From Deltaproteobacteria bacterium (GTDB lineage Bacteria > Desulfobacterota > Desulfobacteria > Desulfobacterales > Desulfosarcinaceae): a stretch of DNA of 64,000 nucleotides. Each line of letters starts with the position of its first letter. Within the stretch, counting starts at the first letter, position 1. The stretch covers positions 1 to 64,000 of the forward strand of contig JAKALP010000021.1 of the NCBI GenBank assembly GCA_021824175.1. The letters are read 5' to 3'. The notes beneath the pieces were generated by a model that was given only the letters and a program-made list of their open reading frames with translations, did not search any database and had not been told where the DNA came from. The translations under genes and the position numbers were made by a program. Of the stretch, positions 9,820 through 18,665 are shown piece after piece.

Positions 9820-10287
9820 TCAACCGCCTTCATCATAAGGCACGCCAATGGAAACCCGATTATCTTTAAATACTACTGGCGCACTAGGATACATGGAATA
9901 CCACACGCCAACCTTGCGGCCGGCAGGATCAATGATCCAGCACCCTTGAGCTGGTTCAACTTTATACCAGACTTCTGGTATCCACACGAAGTTCACCTGC
10001 TGGGAAAAATCAGTAGTATTGGGCTGCGTCGACTGCCATAGTTTATCGGCAAATTGAAACTGGGGTTCAATCCCCACAATAATGTAAGGCAAACTTGGAC
10101 GTCCGCAGATAAAATAGTGGTACTCGGTCGGGACACCATTCGCAGTAAACATCTGTGTCACCGCGGGATCAGGCTGCAATCGGCCGAACCGGCTGCTGCC
10201 GCATCCTGCCAGGTAAAAAGCAACCAGGATTCCCACCGTGACGGTCATCCAATGATTTCGCAGAGTCTTTCCAATCATACGATTCAT
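9820..10287 (-). CDS. Putative lipoprotein
   Basis: A 155-residue protein beginning at the ATG at 10287, chosen because it precedes a lipoprotein signal (MIGKTLRNHW, hydrophobic core, then lipobox LAGC at about residues 26-29). A longer frame to 10320 is open but unnecessary. The mature part has short motifs such as YHYFICGRPSLPYIIVGIEPQF and several Trp/Tyr residues. No family is recognised. Likely outer-membrane anchored by inference from the lipobox. It stands alone, about 200 bases from the FHA gene. Confidence 0.65.
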   Translation of the reverse strand: MNRMIGKTLRNHWMTVTVGILVAFYLAGCGSSRFGRLQPDPAVTQMFTANGVPTEYHYFICGRPSLPYIIVGIEPQFQFADKLWQSTQPNTTDFSQQVNFVWIPEVWYKVEPAQGCWIIDPAGRKVGVWYSMYPSAPVVFKDNRVSIGVPYDEGG

Positions 10288-10428
10288 CCCAACCCCACGG
10301 GTTGATGATCGGCTATGCACGCCCGATCAAAGTGCACTCATTCGGGGACAATAAAAAAAGGCTCAGAATCTCGTCTGCCTACTGAAGCATTACCATGAGA
10401 CAGATGCAATGGAGAAAATGAAAAATCG

Positions 10429-11175
10429 CTATACCGAGAGATTGATATGGGTGCCCGCTGTTTGCGTCGAGCGGCTGCCGGCAGGTGATAGATCCGACTT
10501 ATAGGTAAAAATCGTATTGCCCTTCTCTGGTTTGGATGGATTGGCGGCCTTGGCATCGACGCGTGCTAACCCTTGCGGTTCGCCAGCCTCAACATCCCCC
10601 GGCGAGCCATTGGCCTGGGGCATGGCTTGGGATTCTTGGGATTTTTGAGTGGTGTCTGAGCTTTCTTCCGACCGGGCCTGGGCCTCCGCCTGCGCGGCCC
10701 GAGCCGCCACGGCCCGGTCCGTGGCCGAGGGCTGTGCCGGCGCCAAGGCCGCGCGCTGGACTTGCTGCATTTTGCTCACCGTGGCTTCAGGCGTTCGTTC
10801 CGGTGAGACGTCGATTTTAACTTCGCCACCGACCGCATACATTTTACCGTCCGGGCCGTGCTCATATTGGTAAGAGGCGCCGCCTTGCACAATGTTCCCG
10901 CCGGCGGCCATATGGGCCTGCTCATGGGCCTTGACCTCGGCGTCGCGTTTTTTGAGTTCGTTGACCTGCTGCTTTTCATCGGAAGTGAGGTTTTCTTCCC
11001 CTTTGACGCCGAACTTTTTGTCATGCCCTTTTTGTTTGGCTTGGTCCGATATGGTGACGCGGTCCTGGGGCTCGGCATATTTAGGGCCATCGGTTTGCCG
11101 GGATGAGGACATGCCCGGGACAGTAGAACCGACCTGGCCAATTAACCCCATGATTCCATTGATACTATCCGCCAT
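10429..11175 (-). CDS. SprA-like putative metalloprotease (CJM1_0395 type)
   Basis: A 248-residue protein. The centre carries KKRDAEVKAHEQAHMAAGG, with an HExxH-type zinc motif (HEQAH, about residues 85-89), followed by YQYEHGPDGKMYAVGGEVKI and SPERTPEATVSKMQQV. This order is typical of the SprA-related putative metalloprotease family. The flanks are low-complexity, rich in Ala, Gln and Ser. No signal peptide is visible. Family members are widespread in proteobacteria but poorly characterised. It appears monocistronic. Confidence 0.8.
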   Translation of the reverse strand: MADSINGIMGLIGQVGSTVPGMSSSRQTDGPKYAEPQDRVTISDQAKQKGHDKKFGVKGEENLTSDEKQQVNELKKRDAEVKAHEQAHMAAGGNIVQGGASYQYEHGPDGKMYAVGGEVKIDVSPERTPEATVSKMQQVQRAALAPAQPSATDRAVAARAAQAEAQARSEESSDTTQKSQESQAMPQANGSPGDVEAGEPQGLARVDAKAANPSKPEKGNTIFTYKSDLSPAGSRSTQTAGTHINLSV

Positions 11176-11269
11176 ATTCGTAATGCCCTTTCATCAGCTT
11201 AAGGGTCTCCACGAAATCCTTATCGGCGGCCATGACAAAAACTTTAGAAAAAAGTTTAAAGATCAGTAC

Positions 11270-11926
11270 CTATTGGATGACGCTAACCAATTCGGCCTGT
11301 AACTGCTGCTCGTGCCCCCAAAAGAAATGGTCCGCGCCCCGAAGGGGGGTCAGCCTGGCTTGGGGAGTCCAGTGGGGCAAGGCCTTTTGAATGAGGCCCG
11401 GCGGCGCTAAATCATCCTGAGCGCCGGTCAGGACATGGCGTAATCCTGGGACGGGCATTTCATCGAATTCAATAAACGCCACCGGTGGGGATATCAAAAA
11501 TAATCGATATGGGTGGGATGCATGGTTCCGGGACCAACCGGCCAAAACCCAGGCCCCAAAAGAGTATCCGGCCAAATCGATGGATTGATACCCTTTGGAA
11601 AGCAGGTAATCGATGCCGGCCTGGACATCCTCCTGCTCGCCGATACCATCGGCATAGCTCCCTGTGCTTCTTCCAGTTCCCCGGAAGTTAAACCGCAAGG
11701 TGCTCCAGTCTTGGCCGGCATAGGCCGCGGCAATTACTTCCACCACGTTATTATCCATATTGCCGCCATAAAGCGGATGGGGATGGGTAATCACCACGGC
11801 CCGCGTTGTTGATTGCGCATTAAAGCGGGCCTCCAATGTTGCACCCTTGGCCTGCAAGGAGATGGGAATTTCTTTGCCGGTATTCAAACGATACCCCCGT
11901 CCACCTTCTATCTTACTCCTTTCCAC
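11270..11926 (-). CDS. Alpha/beta hydrolase
   Basis: A 218-residue serine hydrolase of the small CocE/dienelactone-like type. THPHPLYGGNMDNNV near residue 48 is the typical HPHP loop, GYSFG (about 121-125) holds the nucleophile serine, and GAQDDLAPP and GADHFFWG supply the acid and histidine. The substrate is unknown. The start is uncertain: the GTG at 11926 overlaps the upstream gene by 14 bases, and the best RBS (AAGGAG at 11916-11921) lies after that GTG. A later start may be used, for example TTG at 11887 or a rare ATA at 11911. Confidence 0.85.
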   Translation of the reverse strand: MERSKIEGGRGYRLNTGKEIPISLQAKGATLEARFNAQSTTRAVVITHPHPLYGGNMDNNVVEVIAAAYAGQDWSTLRFNFRGTGRSTGSYADGIGEQEDVQAGIDYLLSKGYQSIDLAGYSFGAWVLAGWSRNHASHPYRLFLISPPVAFIEFDEMPVPGLRHVLTGAQDDLAPPGLIQKALPHWTPQARLTPLRGADHFFWGHEQQLQAELVSVIQ

Positions 11927-12197
11927 TCCTCTCCCGCGCCTGCCGGATCAGATCCACCAGGCTGGCCACCTTGTCGGGCGGTTTGGCTTGGCAAATACGT
12001 TCAAACGCTTCAGGACTCAGACATTGCCGGAAATAGGCGACCACATCAAATACTTCCCACCAGCAATCTAATACTTTGAAGCACGGCTGCTGTTCTTGCC
12101 CGTATGCGCGGCAGTATTCGAAATTCACACGGCTGCCCAGCCGCGGACAGCGTCTTTGCATCTCTTCCAGCGTCGGGTAGATAGTACGGCTTTCCAA
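11913..12197 (-). CDS. Conserved small Cys-rich protein
   Basis: A 94-residue acidic/basic protein with six cysteines (RRCPRLGS, FEYCRAYG, QPCFKVLDCWW, YFRQCLS, ERICQ). The spacing CPRLG ... YC ... PC ... DCWW resembles small deltaproteobacterial metal- or cluster-binding proteins, but I cannot name a family. It precedes and overlaps the hydrolase gene by 14 bases, so the two are probably co-transcribed. No membrane segment is present. Confidence 0.6.
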   Translation of the reverse strand: MESRTIYPTLEEMQRRCPRLGSRVNFEYCRAYGQEQQPCFKVLDCWWEVFDVVAYFRQCLSPEAFERICQAKPPDKVASLVDLIRQARERSGKE

Positions 12198-12241
12198 TCA
12201 GACCGGCCCTCCTTGCATGCCGTTCCAGAGCGCTCCAAAAG

Positions 12242-12280
12242 GTTCAGGCGCCGCGGCCATGCCCGCCTCGCCGCCTGAAC
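12242..12280 (-). terminator. Stem-loop terminator downstream of trpB2
   Basis: Arms 12242-12250 (GTTCAGGCG) and 12272-12280 (CGCCTGAAC) are perfect complements with a GC-rich loop. On the minus strand they are followed by CCTTTT. It lies just after the stop of the TrpB2 gene. Confidence 0.6.
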
Positions 12281-12337
12281 ATTGATCTCTATTCTCTATT
12301 CCGCTTGCCACTTCATCGGCATTCAACGGCACGAACA

Positions 12338-13714
12338 CTATATGCTCTTGATATTCTGCGGTTTGGGGAAATCTTTGAACACGGCCATGGATTTCTTCAT
12401 CTCTTCTTCGCTCAAAGAAAAATCCTTGATCTGGCCGGCGAGAAATTTTTCATATCCCGCCAGATCCAGCAAACCATGGCCGCTGAAGTTAAAGAGAATA
12501 ACTTTCTCCTTGCCTTCCTGCTTGGCCAGTTTGGCTTCCGCCACCACCTGGGCCAGAGCATTGCTGGTTTCCGGCGCCGGAATCACTCCTTCGGTGCGCG
12601 CCCAGAGAACACCGGCTTCAAACGCTTCGGTCTGGGAGACCGATTTGGGTGTAATCAAGCCCTCATTGGCCAATTGGCTGACGGTGGGCGCCATGCCGTG
12701 GTAGCGCAGCCCGCCGGCATGAAAGGGCGGCGGAACGAAAGCGTGCCCCAGGCTGTGCATGGGCAGCAGCGGAGTGTAGCGGGCCGTGTCGCCGTGGTCA
12801 TACACAAAGGGGGCTTTGGTCATGCTGGGGCAGGCCTTGGGTTCCACCGGGTAGATCTCGATCTTCTTACCGTGCATCTTGTCCTGCACAAAGGGGAAGG
12901 CCAAGCCGGCGAAATTGCTGCCGCCGCCGGCGCAGCCGATGATGATATCCGGATACTCATTGATCATGGCCATCTGCTTCTTGGCTTCCAGGCCGATAAT
13001 GGTCTGATGCAGCATAACGTGGTTGAGCACGCTGCCCAGCGAATAGCGGGTTTTGCCGCTGGGGTCGGTGACCGCTGCTTCGATGGCTTCGCTGATGGCG
13101 ATGCCCAGACTACCAGGGGTATTGGGGTCCCTGGCCAGCGCATCCTGACCAGCCTTGGTTTCGGTGCTGGGGCTGGCAATGCACTTGCCGCCCCAGGCTT
13201 CCATCATGGCTTTGCGGTAAGGCTTTTGATCAAAACTGATGCGCACCATGTACACCTTGCACGTCAGGCCGAACTGGGCGCAGGCAAAGGAGAGGGCGCT
13301 GCCCCATTGGCCGGCGCCGGTCTCGGTGGTCATTTTTTTGATGCCGAATACTTTATTGTAGTAGGCCTGGGGTACGGCGGTGTTGGGCTTGTGGCTGCCC
13401 GGCGGGCTGCACCCCTCATACTTGAAATAGATGCGGGCCGGGGTCCCAAGAGCTTTTTCCAGGCGATCGGCGCGGGTCAGAGGCGCGGGCCGCCAGATGG
13501 AGAGCACATCCAGCACGGGCTCGGGAATATCGATCCAGCGCTGGCTGCTCACTTCCTGCTCGATGAGATTCATGGGGAACACCGGCGCCAGGGCGTCGGG
13601 TGACACCGGTTTGCCGTCCGGCCCCAGGGGCGGATTCATTTTGATATCGGCCAAAATGTTGTACCACTGGCGGGGAATTTCATCGGCGGGAAGAATCACA
13701 CTTTTCCTTTTCAT
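12338..13714 (-). CDS. Tryptophan synthase beta-like PLP enzyme (TrpB2)
   Basis: A 458-residue TrpB2-type enzyme condensing serine (or a related donor) with indole using pyridoxal phosphate. GSHKPNTA carries the PLP lysine, [15 protein letters not shown] the catalytic glutamate region, and [11 protein letters not shown] the phosphate loop. The N-terminal extension before GYEGCSPPG-like sequence is characteristic of TrpB2 rather than TrpB1. The ATG at 13714 has AAGGAG nine bases upstream; the longer open frame to 13897 lacks this. No trpA is adjacent, as is usual for TrpB2. It may salvage indole. Confidence 0.93.
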   Translation of the reverse strand: MKRKSVILPADEIPRQWYNILADIKMNPPLGPDGKPVSPDALAPVFPMNLIEQEVSSQRWIDIPEPVLDVLSIWRPAPLTRADRLEKALGTPARIYFKYEGCSPPGSHKPNTAVPQAYYNKVFGIKKMTTETGAGQWGSALSFACAQFGLTCKVYMVRISFDQKPYRKAMMEAWGGKCIASPSTETKAGQDALARDPNTPGSLGIAISEAIEAAVTDPSGKTRYSLGSVLNHVMLHQTIIGLEAKKQMAMINEYPDIIIGCAGGGSNFAGLAFPFVQDKMHGKKIEIYPVEPKACPSMTKAPFVYDHGDTARYTPLLPMHSLGHAFVPPPFHAGGLRYHGMAPTVSQLANEGLITPKSVSQTEAFEAGVLWARTEGVIPAPETSNALAQVVAEAKLAKQEGKEKVILFNFSGHGLLDLAGYEKFLAGQIKDFSLSEEEMKKSMAVFKDFPKPQNIKSI

Positions 13715-13934
13715 GTACCGTTCTCCTTGATTCACTGAGTATTCAAATCCTTTGGCCGCTGACGGGGCCGTTAATTTGAATCCACCAAAGATGAAATCGG
13801 GGCGGGTGTCAAGGCAAATCTGGCCATTATGGCGCCGGGAAGAAGATTCATGGCCAGGTGCCTCACCGCTCTTGACCCGGCAGCTTCCCATTCCCATATT
13901 GAATCAGGTTTCAATCAATGAAAGGAGGTCTCCC

Positions 13935-14159
13935 ATGACCACCTACACTTGCAAACGTTGCGGCGCCAATGCCACCCATCCGGGGCATTTGTGCCAACCA
14001 TGCAGCGATCATAAAACCTGCCGCTTCTGTGGTGCTCTTGACATAGACACCCAGCACCGCTGCAAGGTGGATTTAAGCGCCATGAAATATGTGTGCGACG
14101 GCTGCGGCCGCATCGCCACACAGGCATCGCTCCTGTGCAAGCCCGCCGCCATTGGCTAA
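13935..14159 (+). CDS. Small zinc-ribbon protein with four CxxC motifs
   Basis: A 74-residue protein with CKRCG, CQPC, CRFCG and CDGCG plus two lone cysteines and histidines. This gives two probable treble-clef or ribbon zinc sites. The start is fixed by a perfect AAAGGAGG at 13921-13928, six bases upstream of the ATG. It is transcribed divergently from TrpB2 and followed directly by a terminator, so it is a self-contained unit. No family is recognised. It could be a metallochaperone or RNA-binding peptide (inference). Confidence 0.75.
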   Translation: MTTYTCKRCGANATHPGHLCQPCSDHKTCRFCGALDIDTQHRCKVDLSAMKYVCDGCGRIATQASLLCKPAAIG

Positions 14160-14166
14160 AACAAAA

Positions 14167-14202
14167 CCGGGGCATCCCCCAGACATAAAGGGGTGCCCCG
14201 GT
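14167..14202. terminator. Terminator between convergent genes
   Basis: CCGGGGCATCCCC (14167-14179) pairs with GGGGTGCCCCGG (14190-14201) with one bulged base, then TACTCTTCTTTT. It serves the plus-strand zinc-ribbon gene and lies 26 bases after the end of the biotin carrier gene. Confidence 0.75.
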
Positions 14203-14228
14203 ACTCTTCTTTTCCTAATGATTCAGAT

Positions 14229-14657
14229 CTACACGATCACCATGATCACGTCGTTGGTGTTCACATCCGTGCCGACGGGCGCTTTAATCTCTTTGACTTT
14301 GCCATCCATGGGGCTGAGGATATTGTTTTCCATCTTCATGGCTTCCATGATGGCAACGACCTGACCATTTTTCACCCGGTCGCCCACCTTGACATTGATC
14401 TGCAGCATTTTCCCCGGAATGGGGGCAGCCACCACGCCGCTGCCGGCGATGGCGCACAGAACGGGGTTCTGGGCGGCTATGGGCACAGCCGAAACAGTGG
14501 ACGGAGCGGCACCCGTCGCAAAGGGCACAGACCCGCCACCGTTAATTTTGACTTCATAGGGCATTTGATTGACGAACACCTGGGCGGTATCGCCTTGGAT
14601 GGCGCCGATCTGAACTTCGAAAATCTCATCATTGATGGTCAATGTATATTGTGTCAT
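14229..14657 (-). CDS. mmdC: Biotin carboxyl carrier subunit of methylmalonyl-CoA decarboxylase
   Basis: A 142-residue biotinyl protein. The C-terminal 75 residues form a biotinyl/lipoyl domain with the biotinylation site EAMKMEN (lysine near residue 108). Before it is a Gly/Ala/Pro linker, and before that an N-terminal domain (about 1-40) that could dock to the carboxyltransferase. It carries the CO2 taken from methylmalonyl-CoA by MmdA to the membrane subunit MmdB. It is the last of four genes on one strand and is followed by a terminator. Confidence 0.9.
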   Translation of the reverse strand: MTQYTLTINDEIFEVQIGAIQGDTAQVFVNQMPYEVKINGGGSVPFATGAAPSTVSAVPIAAQNPVLCAIAGSGVVAAPIPGKMLQINVKVGDRVKNGQVVAIMEAMKMENNILSPMDGKVKEIKAPVGTDVNTNDVIMVIV

Positions 14658-14675
14658 TGCTCTTTCCTTTACTGA

Positions 14676-15569
14676 TTATTTGTGATGGCGCCGGTCAAAG
14701 ACCGGCATACGGTCCGCCATGAGCTTGGCCCGGCCGGTTTGGGACCAGGGAGAACCTTCGGGTTGACCAGATGAGGCCGTCGATCCGCCACGGCCGGCGC
14801 CGGAATTCAAATGGATGGCCAGCGCAATGGCAGCCGCCATCTGAGGCGTCACGGTCCCTTCCTCCTCAACTGTTTGTTCCACTGCCATTGGGGCGGGCGC
14901 GGACCGCTTGGATCTGGCCTCCAGACGCTGAAAGACCCCTCCGGAGATGATCATGCCCACCTCCAGTACCGCCAGAACAATGAAGACGCCGAAAAACCGG
15001 ATGAGCAGGGTGCCGATGGCATACCCCCAGAACGAATCCCGGGGACCGAAGTGAACAGTGATATGCCCGTTGACCTGGCCGTCGGCATCCAGTGGCCCAC
15101 CGTCACGAACAGTGAAGGTCAAAATATTGGTCTGGTCAGGCAAGCCCACGTTGGTGGCGCCAACAGTGCCCCAAATCAATGGTGTGCCGGCTTTGGGCCC
15201 CCAAAGTTCGGTGGCGCTGGTAAAATAAGTGGATCCAACGGACAATTTAACCTCGCCGCCGGGGGTGGTATCGGCTTGGACCATGAATTGATCTGACCTG
15301 AAATTCTTGGGGTCGATTTTGGGGAACTGGCCAGGGGCGAACTCAAGATGAGATAGATGCGTCATGGTACCGCCCTCCATATGAAAACGAATCTGGATGG
15401 ACGAGCTTTTGCCCCTGGGGACCAATTTGGCAATCCAATCACCGTTATCAGGGGTGAATTCAGGTTTGGGTTTTTCGATATCTTCGCCAAAAGCCGCCCA
15501 AAGGGATGCCGGCGCTGATAGCAGCAGAAGCGCCAGTAAAGCGATTATGAGTCGTAATTTAATATGCAT
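14676..15569 (-). CDS. Oversized OadG-like subunit of the sodium-pumping decarboxylase
   Basis: A 297-residue protein. Typical OadG/MmdD subunits have only about 60-120 residues. Residues 1-25 are a signal peptide (LLALLLLSAPASLWA), and 30-175 form a beta-rich extracytoplasmic domain with FTVRDGGPLDADGQVNGHI. Residues 180-215 hold the OadG-like membrane helix (GTLLIRFFGVFIVLAVLEVG), followed by a cytoplasmic tail containing TPQMAAAIALAIHLN. It lies between mmdB and mmdC, 12 bases after mmdB. OadG subunits stabilise the decarboxylase and hold the subunits together. The extra periplasmic domain is unexplained. Confidence 0.8.
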   Translation of the reverse strand: MHIKLRLIIALLALLLLSAPASLWAAFGEDIEKPKPEFTPDNGDWIAKLVPRGKSSSIQIRFHMEGGTMTHLSHLEFAPGQFPKIDPKNFRSDQFMVQADTTPGGEVKLSVGSTYFTSATELWGPKAGTPLIWGTVGATNVGLPDQTNILTFTVRDGGPLDADGQVNGHITVHFGPRDSFWGYAIGTLLIRFFGVFIVLAVLEVGMIISGGVFQRLEARSKRSAPAPMAVEQTVEEEGTVTPQMAAAIALAIHLNSGAGRGGSTASSGQPEGSPWSQTGRAKLMADRMPVFDRRHHK

Positions 15570-15581
15570 GCAAGGTCCCTC

Positions 15582-16730
15582 CTATTGAAACATGGCGATG
15601 AACATGCCGGCCGCGCCCGCTGTACCGATGACTCCGGCCAGGTTGGGGCCCATGGCATGCATCAACAGCCAGTTATTGGGATCTTCACGCAAGCCTTCAT
15701 TATGTGAAACCCGCGCGGACATGGGCACGGCGGACACGCCGGCTGAACCGATCAAGGGATTGATCTTGTCTTTGAGGAACAGATTCATGATATGCACGGT
15801 GATGATCCCGCCTGCGGTGCAGATCACGAAGTCCAGCATGCCGAAGCCGAAAATCAAGAGCGGCTTCCAGTTGAGGAATATTTCGGCTTGCATGGTCGCC
15901 CCTACCGAAACCCCCAGAAAGATGGTGACGATGTTCATCAAGGCGTTCTGGGCCGTGTCCGAAAGTCGCTTGACCACCAGGGATTCACGCATCAGGTTGC
16001 CGAACATGAACATGCCCATGAGGGGCGCCACGGCCGGAATCAAAAAGCAAATCAACCCGCATCCGATCAAGGGGAAGAAGAGCTTTTCGCGGGCCGAAAC
16101 ATGCCGCATCTGACGCATACGGATGAGTCGTTGTTTCTTGGTGGTCAACAACCGCATGACCGGCGGCTGGATCAGGGGCACCATGGCCATATAGGAGTAG
16201 GCCGCCAGGGCATTGGCCCCCAACAGGTGTGGCGCCAACTTGGCGGTCAGATAGATGGTCGTTGGACCGTCGGCGCCGCCGATGATGCCCACCGTGGCCG
16301 CTTCCTTGAGGGTGAAGCCGCACAACAGCACGCCGATATAGGTGGCAAACACCCCGAGTTGGGCGCCGGCGCCGATGATCAAGGTCTTGGGATTGGCAAT
16401 CAGAGGACCGAAGTCGGTCATGGCTCCCAGCCCCAGGAAGATAACGCAGGGGATGATCTCGGTTTCAACACCAAATTTGTAAAAATAGCGGATCAGATCA
16501 GGATTGCCTTCGGCGGTATAACCCATGATGGGAGCCAGGGGAAAGTTGGTCAGAAAAATGCCGAAACCAATAGGCAGCAGCAGTAGAGGTTCGAAGTTTT
16601 TAGCTATGGCCAGATACATGAAGATCAAGGACACGAACAGCATCAACGCCTGTCCCCAGCTCAGATGGGGCAACCCAGTCTGGGAGATCAGGATATTTTG
16701 GATCAGCTCAAAGACATATTGCCAGGACAT
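15582..16730 (-). CDS. mmdB: Sodium-translocating decarboxylase beta subunit
   Basis: A 382-residue membrane protein of the OadB/GcdB/MmdB family with about nine to eleven hydrophobic segments. Key motifs are [20 protein letters not shown] (the aspartate in GGADGPT is essential for Na+ and proton coupling in the family), [14 protein letters not shown], and [18 protein letters not shown]. It decarboxylates carboxybiotin on MmdC and exports sodium ions. It sits 15 bases after mmdA and 12 before the OadG-like gene. The family does not by itself separate oxaloacetate, glutaconyl-CoA and methylmalonyl-CoA; the neighbouring MmdA does. Confidence 0.95.
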   Translation of the reverse strand: MSWQYVFELIQNILISQTGLPHLSWGQALMLFVSLIFMYLAIAKNFEPLLLLPIGFGIFLTNFPLAPIMGYTAEGNPDLIRYFYKFGVETEIIPCVIFLGLGAMTDFGPLIANPKTLIIGAGAQLGVFATYIGVLLCGFTLKEAATVGIIGGADGPTTIYLTAKLAPHLLGANALAAYSYMAMVPLIQPPVMRLLTTKKQRLIRMRQMRHVSAREKLFFPLIGCGLICFLIPAVAPLMGMFMFGNLMRESLVVKRLSDTAQNALMNIVTIFLGVSVGATMQAEIFLNWKPLLIFGFGMLDFVICTAGGIITVHIMNLFLKDKINPLIGSAGVSAVPMSARVSHNEGLREDPNNWLLMHAMGPNLAGVIGTAGAAGMFIAMFQ

Positions 16731-16745
16731 ATCAATCTCCCCTTT

Positions 16746-18296
16746 CTACAATGGAATGTTGCCGTGTTTCTTGGGCGGGTTGGTATCGCGTTTGTGGCGC
16801 AGCATGCGCAGGGCCTGGATCAGCCGGGGCCGGGTGTCGGCCGGATCGATGACGTCATCGATATAACCCATTTCCGCGGCCCGGTAGGGGTTGGAGAACT
16901 TCTCCTGGTATTCGCCGATGAGTTTGGCCCGCTCGGCCTGGGGGTCCTTGGCGGCCTGGATCTGCTCGCGGCTGATGATATTGACCGCGCCTTCAGCGCC
17001 CATGACCGCGATCTGGGCCGTGGGGTAGGCCAGGTTGATATCGCCGCGGATATGCTTGGAACTCATGACGATATAGGCCCCGCCGTAAGCCTTGCGCGTG
17101 ATCAAGGTGATGCGGGGCACGGTGGCTTCGCAGAAGGCGTAGATCAGCTTGGCGCCGTGCTTGATAATGCCGCCGTATTCCTGATGGGTGCCGGGCAGAA
17201 AACCGGGCACATCTTCATAGATGATCAAAGGAATGTTGAAGGCGTCGCAGAAGCGTACGAAACGGGCGCCCTTGATGCTGGCATCGATATCCAGGGAGCC
17301 GGCCATTACCGCGGGCTGATTGGCGATGACGCCCACGGGCATGCCGTCCAGGCGGCCGAAACCCACCACGATGTTCTTGGCCCAGTGTTCGTGGACTTCG
17401 AAAAAGGCCTGATCATCCAGGTTGGACCGGATGATCTGGCGCATGTCATAGGGCTTATTGGGTTCGGGCGGCACCACCCCGCGCAGGCTCTCATCCCGGC
17501 GGCCGGGGTCGTCTGTGCATGCGGCGCGAGGCGGGTCTTCCATGTTGTTGGAAGGCAGGAAACTCATCAGGTGACGGATCATCTCCATGCAGGTGCGGTC
17601 ATCCGGGGCAGCGAAATGGGCGACGCCGCTTTTGGAATTATGGGCCATGGCGCCGCCCAGATCTTCCTTGTTCACTACTTCGCGGGTCACGGCCTTAATC
17701 ACTTCAGGGCCGGTGATGAACATGTGGCTGGTTTTTTCCACCATGAAGATCCAGTCGGTGAGGGCCGGCGAATAGACTGCGCCTCCAGCCGATGGCCCCA
17801 TAATAGCCGTGATCTGGGGTACGACCCCGGAGTTCATCACATTGAGCAAAAAGATGTCGCCATAGCCGGCCAGGCTGTTGACCCCCTCCTGGATGCGGGC
17901 GCCGCCTGAATCGCACAACCCGATGAAGGGTGCGCCCACTTTGGCGGCCATGCGCATCACCTTGCAGATCTTCTCGGCGTGGGCCAGGGAGAGCGAGCCG
18001 CCGAAAGCAGTGAAGTCCTGGGCAAAGACAAAAACCTGACGGCCGTTGATGTTGCCCCAGCCGGTGACCACGCCGTCGCCGGCGATTTTATTTTCCGCCA
18101 TGTCGAAGTCGTTGCAGCGGTGGGTCTTGAAACGGTCGACTTCTTGGAAGCTACCTGGGTCGAGCAATACATCCAAACGCTCACGGGCGGTCAGCTTGCC
18201 CCCCTCATGCTGTTTGCGAATGCGCTCCGCGCCGCCGCCCTCCAATGCCTGTTGGTTTTTTTGTTCCAATTGTGCCAGCAGTTCCTTGTTGTCCAT
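16746..18296 (-). CDS. mmdA: Methylmalonyl-CoA decarboxylase alpha subunit (carboxyltransferase)
   Basis: A 516-residue acyl-CoA carboxyltransferase. The N-terminal half has [37 protein letters not shown] and [15 protein letters not shown]. The C-terminal half has [40 protein letters not shown] and GAYIVMSSK. Length and motifs match the MmdA/PccB family. It moves the carboxyl group of methylmalonyl-CoA to biotin, giving propionyl-CoA. As the first gene of mmdA-mmdB-OadG-mmdC it most likely forms a Na+-exporting decarboxylase rather than an ATP-using carboxylase, since no biotin carboxylase is present. Expected role: succinate/propionate or branched-chain metabolism. Confidence 0.92.
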   Translation of the reverse strand: MDNKELLAQLEQKNQQALEGGGAERIRKQHEGGKLTARERLDVLLDPGSFQEVDRFKTHRCNDFDMAENKIAGDGVVTGWGNINGRQVFVFAQDFTAFGGSLSLAHAEKICKVMRMAAKVGAPFIGLCDSGGARIQEGVNSLAGYGDIFLLNVMNSGVVPQITAIMGPSAGGAVYSPALTDWIFMVEKTSHMFITGPEVIKAVTREVVNKEDLGGAMAHNSKSGVAHFAAPDDRTCMEMIRHLMSFLPSNNMEDPPRAACTDDPGRRDESLRGVVPPEPNKPYDMRQIIRSNLDDQAFFEVHEHWAKNIVVGFGRLDGMPVGVIANQPAVMAGSLDIDASIKGARFVRFCDAFNIPLIIYEDVPGFLPGTHQEYGGIIKHGAKLIYAFCEATVPRITLITRKAYGGAYIVMSSKHIRGDINLAYPTAQIAVMGAEGAVNIISREQIQAAKDPQAERAKLIGEYQEKFSNPYRAAEMGYIDDVIDPADTRPRLIQALRMLRHKRDTNPPKKHGNIPL

Positions 18297-18665
18297 TGAT
18301 TCGTCCTTTCTGTTCTGCTTCGACCCTTCCGGTTGGTTGTGCCTATTTCAATTTTCAGTGCGATATAAGCTTTGCACATCAAGCAAGCCATTATTCAAAT
18401 TCAATGGCATCTGGGGGAGGGGCTGTAACACGCTGTGTTTCAGACCCCAAGGTGCCGGGTGTAGTTTCAGGGCACTTTTGGAAATGTTACGGCAAAACGT
18501 ATACTTGGTACCAAACTCAGGCGAGTGCGTTCTATACCTGAAACAGACACGGAATATCAATTTTTTTTTGTAATGTTGTTTACGCATCTGCCTGACATTC
18601 ACTGGATTTGTGATCATAATGAACAACAATAGGGGAGCTGACGGTCTATCTACCAAGGAGAGGAT
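18297..18665. promoter_or_regulatory. Divergent regulatory region of mmdA and aceK
   Basis: About 370 bases without a gene. It contains GTTTCAG at 18437-18443 and 18464-18470 and its inverse CTGAAAC at 18538-18544. It also holds a perfect palindrome TTGGTACCAA at 18505-18514 and a T-run near 18561. AAGGAG at 18655-18660 serves aceK. Which regulator binds here cannot be told from sequence. Confidence 0.45.

Noticed and set aside
12305-13603. Plus-strand open frame of 432 codons
   Set aside because: It is exactly antisense to the TrpB2 gene, has His/Gly-rich composition typical of antisense frames in GC-rich DNA, and shows no family pattern.
16665-17909. Plus-strand open frame of 414 codons
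   Set aside because: Antisense to mmdA, whose motifs are complete; composition is that of a shadow frame.
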